In this document: positions 34,770 to 43,329 of the stretch, piece by piece
Position numbering within the stretch: the stretch's first letter is position 1
Layout: every line of letters starts with the position of its first letter
DNA from: Desmonostoc geniculatum HA4340-LM1
GTDB lineage: Bacteria > Cyanobacteriota > Cyanobacteriia > Cyanobacteriales > Nostocaceae
Length of the DNA: 61,515 nt
Direction of reading: 5' to 3'
Assembly (NCBI GenBank): GCA_019359545.1
Contig: JAHHHB010000031.1
Span: 1 to 61,515, forward strand
Position numbers and translations under genes: made by a program
Notes under the pieces: generated by a model
The model's input: only the letters and a program-made list of their open reading frames with translations
Told to the model about the DNA's origin: nothing
Databases searched by the model: none

Positions 34770-36014
34770 ATGAACACTCCCAATTCCTCCCAAGTCAAAC
34801 CTGGGATTAAGTTAGTTTTGTCCTGTGATTTGGGTGGTAGCCAAGTCAAAGCGATTGCTCAAATTTATCCTGATGGCATTCCCTGTGTACTGGCGATGTC
34901 GCCGGAAATTGCAGATGTATCAATTGACTCGATTAACAGCTTTTCTGTACAAACTTTTCAAAACATTAGTACCTGGGTTGGCGTAGGTGATGAATATTAT
35001 GTCTTAGGTACAATTGCCAAAGAAGTCTTTGCTGGTAGTGCTGCACTTAGAGATAACAAATATCACTATGCCATTCCCAAGATTGCTGGTCTTTTATCAA
35101 TGGCTTACCAAAAGTTTGGTATAAACCATAATCATGTTGATGTTTTTATTCAAATCTTGTTACCACCTGGGGAAGTCAATGATGCCCGTAATCTGACAAC
35201 TTCTTTAAAACAAATTCTCAAACTTGGAATACTCACACCTAATGGTCGTTTGAAGGGCAAGTTACGCAATTTTTGTGTTGCTGCTGAAGGTAGTGGCATT
35301 CTCACCTATCGTAGCCGTACTCTTGGCAAAACCTATATTCAAAAAAATGTTGGAATCCTTATGTTGGGCTATCGCAATGCTAGTTTTGCTCTTTCTGCTC
35401 AAGGTAATCCAGCTAAGAGCGAATCTACTGATTTAGGCATGAGTTGGGTAATCAATTCATTTGTTGAGCGTACTGCTGTTGGTTTGTCAAAAAATGATTC
35501 ACGTTTAATCACAGCAATCCTCGCAGCAGCCAAGGGCAACTTTGATGCTTTTCGTCCCTTGTCCCGCAAAGCCACACCTGAAGGTGTCCAATTTGATTTA
35601 ATTTTATTTCAAAAAGTTCTCCCCTCAATTCGTGATGAGTACTGCCGCGCTCTTGTTCGCTGGATTAGAAATATTGCTGTCCTAGATGAAATTCTCATTT
35701 GTGGCGGGACTGCTGAGTATGTCAAAAAAGAATTAACTGACCACTTCCACAAAGAAGCTACTCCCATTGTTTGGAATGGCGGCGTACAATTCCCTGCTCC
35801 TCTTAATACTTTAGGTCTTGGTGAGCGCGTCGCTGATGTCTGGACGGCGCACATTACTTATATATTGATGCTAGACAAGAACTTTGCTTACGACCGCAAA
35901 CAAGATTTAGTCCCTGACCCCAATAAACCACGACCCTCTACCCCTACTTCTGGCCTTGCCCAATTGCGTGAATACGCTAAAAAACGTGAGGCTGAACAAC
36001 CTTTGAACAGTTGA
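34770..36014 (+). CDS. parM: ParM/StbA-like actin-type ATPase
   Basis: A 414-aa protein. ATG at 34770 follows AGGA by 5 bp and lies 7 bp after the upstream stop; an upstream GTG at 34740 is rejected. The N-terminal LVLSCDLGGSQVKAIAQIYP is an actin-like phosphate-1 motif. The phosphate-2/adenosine parts are around VGILMLGYRNASFAL and ILICGGTAEYVKKEL, the latter typical of actin-like plasmid proteins (GGxAxxV). Such filaments push plasmid copies apart. It is the intact ParM of the window; a second, broken one is at 53087-53290. Confidence 0.8.
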   Translation: MNTPNSSQVKPGIKLVLSCDLGGSQVKAIAQIYPDGIPCVLAMSPEIADVSIDSINSFSVQTFQNISTWVGVGDEYYVLGTIAKEVFAGSAALRDNKYHYAIPKIAGLLSMAYQKFGINHNHVDVFIQILLPPGEVNDARNLTTSLKQILKLGILTPNGRLKGKLRNFCVAAEGSGILTYRSRTLGKTYIQKNVGILMLGYRNASFALSAQGNPAKSESTDLGMSWVINSFVERTAVGLSKNDSRLITAILAAAKGNFDAFRPLSRKATPEGVQFDLILFQKVLPSIRDEYCRALVRWIRNIAVLDEILICGGTAEYVKKELTDHFHKEATPIVWNGGVQFPAPLNTLGLGERVADVWTAHITYILMLDKNFAYDRKQDLVPDPNKPRPSTPTSGLAQLREYAKKREAEQPLNS

Positions 36015-36018
36015 AAAA

Positions 36019-36471
36019 TTATGAAGTGCGATCGCACCGATGAGAGTTGGCTTCCTCTCTGAGCGATCGCAGAATACGACAATCATCTATCCAGCGTTGC
36101 TCGACTGTGTGTTGCTCACCCCGTGCATCAACCAGTATTGCTGCTTGATGATTTCCTTGTTTATCAAAGTAACGCCAGATGATCCGAACATCTTTCAATG
36201 ACCACGTTACAGCACGTGTCACTGTATTTTTAACTGTATATTCCGCATGGACTGTAACGTGATTTAAGCCTTGCTCCATAAGGGTTTTGTTCACACGAGG
36301 CAAGCTAAACTGTAACCTGCTCAACCAGTTCTTATTTATACCGATTGTTTCGAGGATATGATTTTGAGACATCCGGTATTCTTCAGTTTCAACAATTCTA
36401 ATCGCGTCAAACCGATAGTTGCCGATGTACAACTCAACTGCTTGGGCTGCGGCAAAATTTTTCTTAGCCAT
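36019..36471 (-). CDS. Hypothetical 150-aa plasmid protein
   Basis: A soluble basic protein. ELYIGNYRFDAIRIVETEEYRMSQNHILETIGINKNWLSRL is like a small regulatory domain that senses position or binds DNA (a beta hairpin followed by a helix pair). The C-terminus is WRYFDKQGNHQAAILVDARG, HTVEQRWIDDCRILRSLREEAN. It is converging with parM and ends 4 bp from it. No known family assigned. Confidence 0.5.
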   Translation of the reverse strand: MAKKNFAAAQAVELYIGNYRFDAIRIVETEEYRMSQNHILETIGINKNWLSRLQFSLPRVNKTLMEQGLNHVTVHAEYTVKNTVTRAVTWSLKDVRIIWRYFDKQGNHQAAILVDARGEQHTVEQRWIDDCRILRSLREEANSHRCDRTS

Positions 36472-36553
36472 GATAGCTGTGCGAGATTTTCATTAATTCT
36501 TCGCGCAGCGCTGAATTCAACTATTAAATTGCTCCATCACGACTCATAAATAT

Positions 36554-36967
36554 ATGAATAACGACCAAGAACTTTATACCCAACAGCTAGCCCAATTTGC
36601 TGCGTCTCAAAGTTTTGATGAACGTTCAGTGGAATTTTTTGATGACGTTTGGCAAGAAGCCGGAGTTAAAGACATCGCTAAAATGACTACTGCTGATGCT
36701 AAGTCTGTATTGCAAGTCTTGGGCGAGAGTGAAGCATCACCAGAATTTACTAAAGCTCTATTAGCCCAAGCCATAACAGCAGGAATGCCTGAACACGTTG
36801 TGGGATATATCTTGGAGAGCGATACTGACGGGGACGGTCGCACACTTGCACAAGAAATCTTCAATGACGGCACAAGTCCTTTCCAACCAAATCAACCATC
36901 AGTGCTTGCCTTGAAACAAAACCAGTTTCAATCCTCTAGTGAAGAAGACATGGAAATCCAAATTTAG
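36554..36967 (+). CDS. Hypothetical protein with one EF-hand-like loop
   Basis: A 137-aa acidic protein. Residues near 95-106 read DTDGDGRTLAQE, matching the canonical calcium-binding EF-hand loop at positions 1, 3, 5 and 12 (D, D, D, E) with Gly at 6. The rest is helical (QQLAQFAASQSFDERSVEFF, FTKALLAQAITAGMPEHVVG). Single EF-hand loops occur in dockerin-like and bacterial calcium sensors. No signal peptide. Possible calcium-responsive protein; function unknown. Confidence 0.55.
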   Translation: MNNDQELYTQQLAQFAASQSFDERSVEFFDDVWQEAGVKDIAKMTTADAKSVLQVLGESEASPEFTKALLAQAITAGMPEHVVGYILESDTDGDGRTLAQEIFNDGTSPFQPNQPSVLALKQNQFQSSSEEDMEIQI

Positions 36968-36995
36968 CCAAAAGTACGATTTTTTTGTAGACTCC
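36967..36995. repeat. Short dispersed repeat, copy 2
   Basis: GCCAAAAGTACGATTTTTTT followed by GTAGACTCC, starting at the stop codon of the EF-hand-like gene; 25 of 29 positions match 7151-7179. The T-run could act in termination. Confidence 0.4.
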
Positions 36996-37206
36996 TGGTT
37001 ATTGATTTTTTGGAAATAAAAGACCTAAACTTTGGCTTATTAGTTAGCGTTTTCACATGCTCTAGAGGTGTAGTTCTTATAAAAAAGAATCAGGCGAAAG
37101 GATAAGGGGGAAAGGGATAGAATTTTCCCCTGACCTAGTACCCTTTAACATTTTCTCTGATTCCAAATATTTGTTCTACACCTTTTTCCAACTTTGAACT
37201 AAAGCT

Positions 37207-37566
37207 ATGACACTAAAATTACCAACCCGCAACAACGTTACACACGCTCAAAAGCCAACAGACTCATTTACTATTTCTCAGCAGAAAGAGCAATTAGAGA
37301 ATCTGTTGTATCAGAAGGTTCAACAAGGGGAAGATATATCCCCTTGTATTGAAGCTCTCTATTATTTAGCTTCAAAGCAGACAACGGAAGACCAACTGCA
37401 AGTAATGTGGGCTGAAGTAGCTAGAGAACGCTCGGCATTCAATTCACTGCAAAGAGTAATCATTACAGCCTTTGCCATTTTAGGAATGATTGCCTTTTTC
37501 AATGGGGTATTTCGCTCTGTCAAACCATCGACAGCTGCTAACCCACCTGCTGTTCAAGCTCATTAA
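37207..37566 (+). CDS. Small single-pass membrane protein
   Basis: A 119-aa protein with an N-terminal coiled-coil-like region (QQKEQLENLLYQKVQQGEDI), a helix (TTEDQLQVMWAEVARERSAF) and one membrane segment near residues 84-103 (VIITAFAILGMIAFFNGVF). No signal peptidase site. Position downstream of the EF-hand-like gene by 240 bp. Function unknown. Confidence 0.5.
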   Translation: MTLKLPTRNNVTHAQKPTDSFTISQQKEQLENLLYQKVQQGEDISPCIEALYYLASKQTTEDQLQVMWAEVARERSAFNSLQRVIITAFAILGMIAFFNGVFRSVKPSTAANPPAVQAH

Positions 37567-37645
37567 AAGGATTTAACTAAAAAGCTGAAAGCCTTAGTTG
37601 AGAATGCTTTCAGCTTATGTTATCATTCGCTTTGCTTCGGCTCAC

Positions 37646-37993
37646 TTAATATGCCGTGTCTCTGTCGAAAGCCAAGCTATCTTCCGGCTCAAAGTTTTGC
37701 AAGTCTTGCTCCATCTGTTGCCGACGTTGAACGTATGTTCTACTATCTTCAATCCTTCCCCTCATCTGCCATGCACCAAAATTAATACCCTGTTCTGCGT
37801 GTTTAGCAGACACTTTGTTGTAATCATCAATTTCTATTTTCTTGCGTCGTTCCATTTCTTTTAGCCACCCAAGGCTTGTACCCTTTTTAAGCTCAGATTC
37901 AAAGTACTCCTGTTTAAGAGAACCGTCAGGGTTGAACTGTGTTTTCTCTGTTGGGGTGAAGAAATCGTATGCCGTGTAGACTGGCCTTGGTTC
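37646..37993 (-). pseudogene. Hypothetical gene truncated by the ISAs1 element
   Basis: The minus-strand frame is open from the edge of the ISAs1 terminal repeat at 37993 to a stop at 37646. It reads RPVYTAYDFFTPTEKTQFNP and DGSLKQEYFESELKKG, then ERRKKIEIDDYNKVSAKHAE. An ATG at 37855 is internal; the native start has been lost through the insertion. The other part was not found beyond the element's far end. The product is unrecognised and Gln/Glu-rich. Confidence 0.55.
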
Positions 37994-39321
37994 CAGGGTA
38001 AACGCAAGAAAATTTATACCTGAGATGAGTTAGAGTGTAGAGGAATCGAAGCTTGTAAAACTTTCAGCATATACTCTTCATCCATGCTGGCTCGCTTTGC
38101 TTTTTGACGAATACTACGTTTATAATTTGTTTCTTTATTGAGAAAATTTATACTCCATCGCTTGAGTAGAGCAAAATTCTCTGGGGAGTTATCTTTACGG
38201 ATGCGACAAGCATCCTCATTAAAGGTGACATCTAAAACCCAATGAAGTTGATTTTCAATTGACCAATGCTGTCGAATCGCAAGCCCTATTTTTTGGGCAT
38301 CGGCAGGCAATGAACTCAAGTAAAACATTACTTCTTGAGTTGTCTTATTCCACAAGTGACGAGTACGAACAACTTTGACAATAGTCTGTAATCCAGACCA
38401 TTGAGATTGTTTATATAAACCACCCATTTGTTCAATTGAAACAGCCCAAATCTGTCGCTTTTCTTTTCGATGGTGCGCTGATTATACTCGAATGTCATAA
38501 CTGAACTCAATACCATCAAAATTACTTTCGGCAGCATTCTCAAACCATTGTTTTACATCTTCAAATAATGTTGGATGATTGGCTTTGAGTGCCAATATAT
38601 AATCTGCACCTTTAAAGTGAATAAGACGAGCAATTTCATGTTGAGTGCCCATCGCGTCAATTGTGATGATACATCCAGAGATATCTAGAAGTGACAACAA
38701 AGCTGGTATCGCTGTAATTTCATTACTTTTATCATCAACTTTGACTTGACCTAAAAATAACCGATGTTTACTAGCCCATGCACTTACCACATGTAATGCT
38801 GATTGTTCTTGGTTGCGGTCATAAGAACCCTTAAGTGTTTTTCCATCAATTGGAATGACCTGTGCCCCTAAATCAAGAACCAAGCTATTTAACCAACTAT
38901 TGAAACTGCACTCAAATTCTTTTGGCGATATCCTTTCAAACAACCGTCTATAAGTGTCAGCACTGGGTATTCCAAAAGGTAGCTGTAAAAAACTTGACAG
39001 CCAACTCTGGTGGCTGACACCATATGTCTCTATATCTTCCCACCCTGTTGCTCCACCAATGGTTGCCAGTAATGCTATCATCACGATGCTGATAAATGGA
39101 TGAAGCACACCCTGTTTCCCTCTTGGGTCTTGTAAATCTTTAAAATTATCTGCCAATTGCTGATGGACTTGTTCAAAATCTGTTGCAGATGCAAGGTGTG
39201 AGTTTTGTTTATTTTTGCCTGTAATTTCAGATGATGTCCCAAATCCTACAACCATTGGAAATACCTACACGACTGGATTTCCCTAGCATATTAGCATGTC
39301 ATTTTTCTTGCGTTTACCCTG
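37994..39321. mobile_element. ISAs1-family insertion sequence (1328 bp)
   Basis: Inverted ends CAGGGTAAACGCAAGAAAA at 37994-38012 and, as reverse complement, 39303-39321. The single gene inside is an ISAs1 transposase on the minus strand with an internal stop. The flanks show no matching target duplication, and they carry unrelated sequences (a truncated hypothetical gene on the left, an IS1634-like scrap on the right), pointing to a rearrangement after insertion. Confidence 0.75.
38014..39255 (-). pseudogene. ISAs1-family transposase with one in-frame TAA
   Basis: The protein starts MVVGFGTSSE and has DPRGKQGVLHPFISIVMIAL, IPIDGKTLKGS (first catalytic Asp), IITIDAMGTQHEIARLIHFK and, after the stop, HRKEKRQIWAVSIEQMGGLY, LAIRQHWSIENQLHWVLDVTFNEDACR and ALLKRWSINFLNKE, the normal C-terminal ISAs1 blocks. 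The frame is the same on both sides of a TAA at 38482-38484 (DIRV-stop-SAHHRKEKR). A single nonsense change therefore splits an otherwise full-length gene. Confidence 0.8.
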
Positions 39322-39762
39322 TCCCTTAAACAAGCTGTTCGTTGTTATAGAGACGAGTATTTGGCAGAGCGGGGATTTGCCAGAATCAAAGGTTTTCCCT
39401 TGTCGCTAACACCAATCTACTTGCAACGTGAAGACCATATTACTGGTTTAATTCGGTTACTTTCTATTGGTTTGCGTGTCTTAACATTATTAGAATTTCA
39501 GGTACGTTCTAGTCTTAAATCAAATGAAGAAAAGCTTGCTGGAGTTTATACAGGTAATCCGAAACGAGAGACTGCACGCCCAACTGCGGAACTGATTTTA
39601 GCTACTTTTAAAGAAATCACACTAATATTAATCGAGACCAAAAATGAAGTTTATGCCCATTTAACTAATCTCTCTCTTTTACAGCAGCGTATTCTTGTTT
39701 TACTTGGATTTCCAATTACTATCTATACTCAACTTGATGGTCAATCTTTTACTCCTAAATAG
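39322..39762 (+). pseudogene. IS1634-like transposase C-terminal fragment
   Basis: Open from the ISAs1 border: SLKQAVRCYRDEYLAERGFA, LSLTPIYLQREDHITGLIRL, GNPKRETARPTAELILATFKE. The same blocks occur in the 46883-47356 half-transposase (MYYRDEWLLERGFHRFKRGS, GNPKRTTNRPSTERILKAF), but at clearly lower identity, so it is a different IS1634 relative. The N-terminal two thirds are missing. Confidence 0.7.
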
Positions 39763-40019
39763 AATAAGAGTTGCGTTTCCCAAGCGTCAAAGGCTGAAAC
39801 ACTAAAATATCTGTTTTTAATTACGAAGAAAAGCGCAAGTTACTTTAAATAAATAAAAACAAACCTAATTTTTACATCTAAGTTTGTACACAGGCACTTA
39901 CCCAGGTAGATGTCCGTATTCGCACGTTCTTCAGTGTAAACAAAGTGTTTTATCGCACTCTTAGTACTGGCACATAATTTCTGTCTTTACGCTTTTGCTC
40001 ACTTTTATCTAACTTCTGA
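39763..40019. other. AT-rich gap between IS1634-like scrap and peptidase gene
   Basis: No gene. It probably contains the former end of the IS1634-like element and the breakpoint that removed the 5' end of the peptidase gene at about 40020. Confidence 0.4.
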
Positions 40020-41609
40020 AAAAATGGGCGAACCGGGAGTCATCATGTCCTTGAAACGCCTACGATTGCAGCCGATAGCTTTGTCGAGTTTGACTTTTTT
40101 GAACGCCAGGATGGCACTACTCGCCCTACCTTTATCCATCGACTCAAGCCAGGGCAATTCTTCCTTAATGACCAGCGGTTAGACTACGCATTGGTCACAG
40201 TTTCTCCGCAGTCTGAAGAAGGGCTGCCCCTGACCGACCGCGGCTTTATTCCCTTGATTGCAGAGTCCGGTAAAGCCTTGATTGGTGAACCTGTGAACGT
40301 AATTCAGCATCCAGCTGGAGGACCTCAGCAAATTGCCATTCGCAATAACAACATTACTGATATTGTTGATGATTTCCTACATTACGCTGCTGATACTGAA
40401 CCTGGTTCCTCCGGCTCACCTGTGTTTAACATGCAGTGGGAACTAGCAGCCTTACACCATTCTGGAGTACCTAAACGGGATGCAAGCAACCAAATCCTGA
40501 TGATCGATGGTCAAGTGTTTGACGGACAACGTGAAAATGAAGAACGAATTGCTTGGCAAGCTAACGAAGGTGTGAGGATCAGCAGCATTGTAGAAGATAT
40601 CCGGTCAAAACTGTCAGCAGATCCTAACAGGCGTCGTTCTAATCTTTTTGAAGCGGTTATCCAGAATCGACTTCGTACAGATCAACCCCTGATGTGGGGA
40701 GTTCCTGCTACCACTACGAGGCAAGCAGCAATCCAAAGCGTTTCGACTAACCAAGAGTATTCGGATGAAGAACTGGATCGACTGACACCAGAAGAGATGT
40801 CCGAGATGGTGAGTGAGCTTGAAGCGAATACCTTGGAGTTCTTCCCGGAAGACACAAGAACACAACCTGTCTTAGTTGCCGAAGGAGATTCATGGTTCGA
40901 CTATTTTCCAGCTGGACTAGACGTGATCTCATGCTTAAAGAAATTCTTTGACTATAAAATCTACAACGTTTCTAAAGCCGGCGATACCCTCGATAACATG
41001 GCTTGGGGCACGAAGTTTGATCAAAGGCGTTGGCATCGTGATCGCCCTCCCCTTGAAGAGACTTTAGCAGCGATTGAGCGACATCGTCCTCCAGTCGTTC
41101 TCCTCTCTGGTGGCGGTAATGATATTGCTGGAAATGAACTCTTGAGTTTTCTTAATCACAAAACCTCAGGGTTACCACCACTGCGAGACAACTACACAAA
41201 ATATATACTTAAGGACTACTTTTTGCAGATATTCAAACATATCTCTAATGAAATCTGGAAAAAGGATGCAAACATTCATATCGTTCTGCATGGCTATGGA
41301 TATCCTATTCCTGATGGACGTGCCGTAGTTCGTGTTTTAGGATTTTCCTTTGTTGGTCCTTGGCTTAGACCGGCGCTCGTATCCAAGGGCTATGAACAGC
41401 GAACTGAACAAGCGCAGATCACACGCAATCTGATGGATGACTTTAATTCTATGTTGAAGCAGTTTGCAGCAAATGATCCGCGACTACATTATATTGACCT
41501 GCGACCACTGATTTCAGATTCCGATTGGGAAAACGAACTGCACCTAAAAAATAGTGGTTTTCGACGAGTGGCTGAAGAGTTTAACCAAGTAATTCGTCCC
41601 CTAATTTGA
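40020..41609 (+). pseudogene. Trypsin-like peptidase / SGNH hydrolase fusion, 5'-truncated
   Basis: The frame is open from 40020, without an ATG; the first in-frame start-like codon is a TTG at 40191. Early residues GSHHVLETPTIAADSFVEFD look like the catalytic His region of a trypsin-like domain (normally TNHHVL), so the true N-terminus is lost. The peptidase continues to DTEPGSSGSPVFNMQWELAA (active Ser). An SGNH-hydrolase domain follows: GDSWFDYFPAG (block I), LLSGGGNDIAGNE (block III) and ENELHLKNSGFRRVA (block V His). This two-enzyme fusion would act on peptide and ester bonds. It is probably inactive as a peptidase here, but the SGNH part is intact. Confidence 0.75.
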
Positions 41610-41888
41610 ATGGATAGTGCCAAATTAGATGGCAGAAAACAAATTTATATCATCAAACAAATCTTCTCACTGCAAGTTTATAGAATCTTAGGTGACGTAC
41701 ATTCATAAATTCTTTTCCACTTGAAGCTTAACATTAAAGAGAGAAGCTTTATAAGCTTGATATTACAATCTTGGTATCACGACAGATACAAGGGCATCGT
41801 ACAGCGTTCTACCCTTAAACAGATCATTGGTAAAGAGCAACGATCTCATCAATCTTTCCTTGAAGTTAACGTATAAAGGAGTATTCTA

Positions 41889-42362
41889 ATGGCAGCTGAG
41901 GATGTAATTAAGAATGAAGTTCACACAGGAATTGTTGCAATCGCTGATATAAAGCCAGAGAAATTGGATGTTCTTAGAGAGACTTTGAAGAAGTTGTATG
42001 AACTTCAGGATAAGCCTGACTACGAGAATCCTCTCACCAAAATTGGAACTATCCACTTTGCTATATGGTCTATCATTGACGATGGTAAGCGCTTGCTGTT
42101 TCAAAGCAACTTTGATGGAGACCTGATTGAATATTTGAAAGACTTCTCAAACTATGCAAGTGAGGGACTTGATGCTGTTTTTAGTAACTGTGTTGGGTAC
42201 CCAGAAGGAGGCGCTAAAGACTACCCTGCATTTGAAAAATTTGCTGCGGATCATCTGATTGATTGTCAGCACTACTACAATGCTTATCCTAAGGAATCCG
42301 TAAAGAACATCAAAAAGGCTCTGAAGGTACGAGATTCACTTATAGACCTTTTGCAAGAGTAA
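41889..42362 (+). CDS. DyP-associated ferredoxin-fold-like protein
   Basis: A 157-aa protein with AAAGGAG a few bases before ATG. IGTIHFAIWSIIDDGKRLLFQSNFDGDLIEYLKDF, GLDAVFSNCVGYPEGG and CQHYYNAYPKESVKNIKKAL are the hallmarks, as I recall them, of a dimeric alpha-beta barrel family that travels with DyP-type peroxidases. It lies 34 bp upstream of the DyP-type gene and is transcribed with it. It may be a partner or ancestral half of the peroxidase fold. Confidence 0.6.
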   Translation: MAAEDVIKNEVHTGIVAIADIKPEKLDVLRETLKKLYELQDKPDYENPLTKIGTIHFAIWSIIDDGKRLLFQSNFDGDLIEYLKDFSNYASEGLDAVFSNCVGYPEGGAKDYPAFEKFAADHLIDCQHYYNAYPKESVKNIKKALKVRDSLIDLLQE

Positions 42363-42396
42363 AAATTTTTGAATTGGAAGAGACGCCATTCAGGAC

Positions 42397-43329
42397 ATGG
42401 ACATGGATGATTTACAGTTGAATGATATTCAGGGATTAGTTCTCAGAAGTTACACACGAGAACCTTACAATCTAAAAACTGCAAGGTTTTTATTCATTAG
42501 CATTAAGGAGCGAAATGCTGGAGGAGTTTGGCTAAACAAGGTTATCCCGGACATAATCAGCGTTTCTTCTCTTCGCGCCAATCTGAAAACCTGCAATAAT
42601 CTTGCTTTTACCTATTCTGGCTTGAAGGTACTAGGGCTTCCTCCCCAGATTTTAGAGAACTTCCCACTTGATTTTCAGGAAGGGATGCAGCAACGCTCAA
42701 AAATGTTAGGAGATAATTTTCAGAGTGCGCCAAGCAATTGGGAGAGATACTTCAATGATAACCTACATGCAGTTTTAATTATTTACGCTTCTGATCAAAC
42801 AACTTTAAACCAGGAAGCTGATCGACAGTTCAGCCTAATGGATTTATCAAAGATCAAGGTAATTGGGCAGCAAGATGCTGAAAAGTTGCCCGGCGGTATA
42901 GAACATTTTGGTTTTCCGGACGGCGGTTCTCAACCTGTAGTTGAAGGAGACAGCACAGCGGTTCATCCAGGTCAAGATATTATTAAACCTGGCGAGTTTA
43001 TCTTAGGTTATCCAAATCAAGATGGAGATATTCAGGATTCAATCCTAGCGAAAATTGGAAATAATGGTACATTTCTTGTTTACCGAAAGCTTTATCAAGA
43101 CGTAGCCCTATTTCGGAGTTATATTGCCGAAGTTGCATCAAGCTCTAATCCACCTTTTGATAGTTCTGATTTCGTTGCTGCAAAAATTGTGGGTCGTTGG
43201 CGAAGTGGAGCACCGTTAGTCCTGTCACCTAATCAAGAGGATGAGGCTTTAGGTAATGATCCCACTCGAAGCAATGACTTTAATTATTTTAATGAAGAGG
43301 GAGCAACGCGATTTGGTGAGGTCGGGTGA
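42397..43329 (+). pseudogene. DyP-type peroxidase, C-terminally truncated
   Basis: Dye-decolourising peroxidases are haem enzymes that use hydrogen peroxide. The sequence has GGIEHFGFPDGGSQPVVEGD with the GxxDG catalytic Asp (residues 172-176), IIKPGEFILGYPNQDG, GTFLVYRKLYQDVALF and KIVGRWRSGAPLVL. The proximal haem-ligand segment (normally HIRKxNP) should follow NDFNYFNEE, but the gene enters the 54-bp terminal repeat of the 43297-45251 element there and ends in the element-derived EGATRFGEVG. Without the proximal His it should not bind haem correctly. Starts at 42397 or 42403. Confidence 0.8.
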
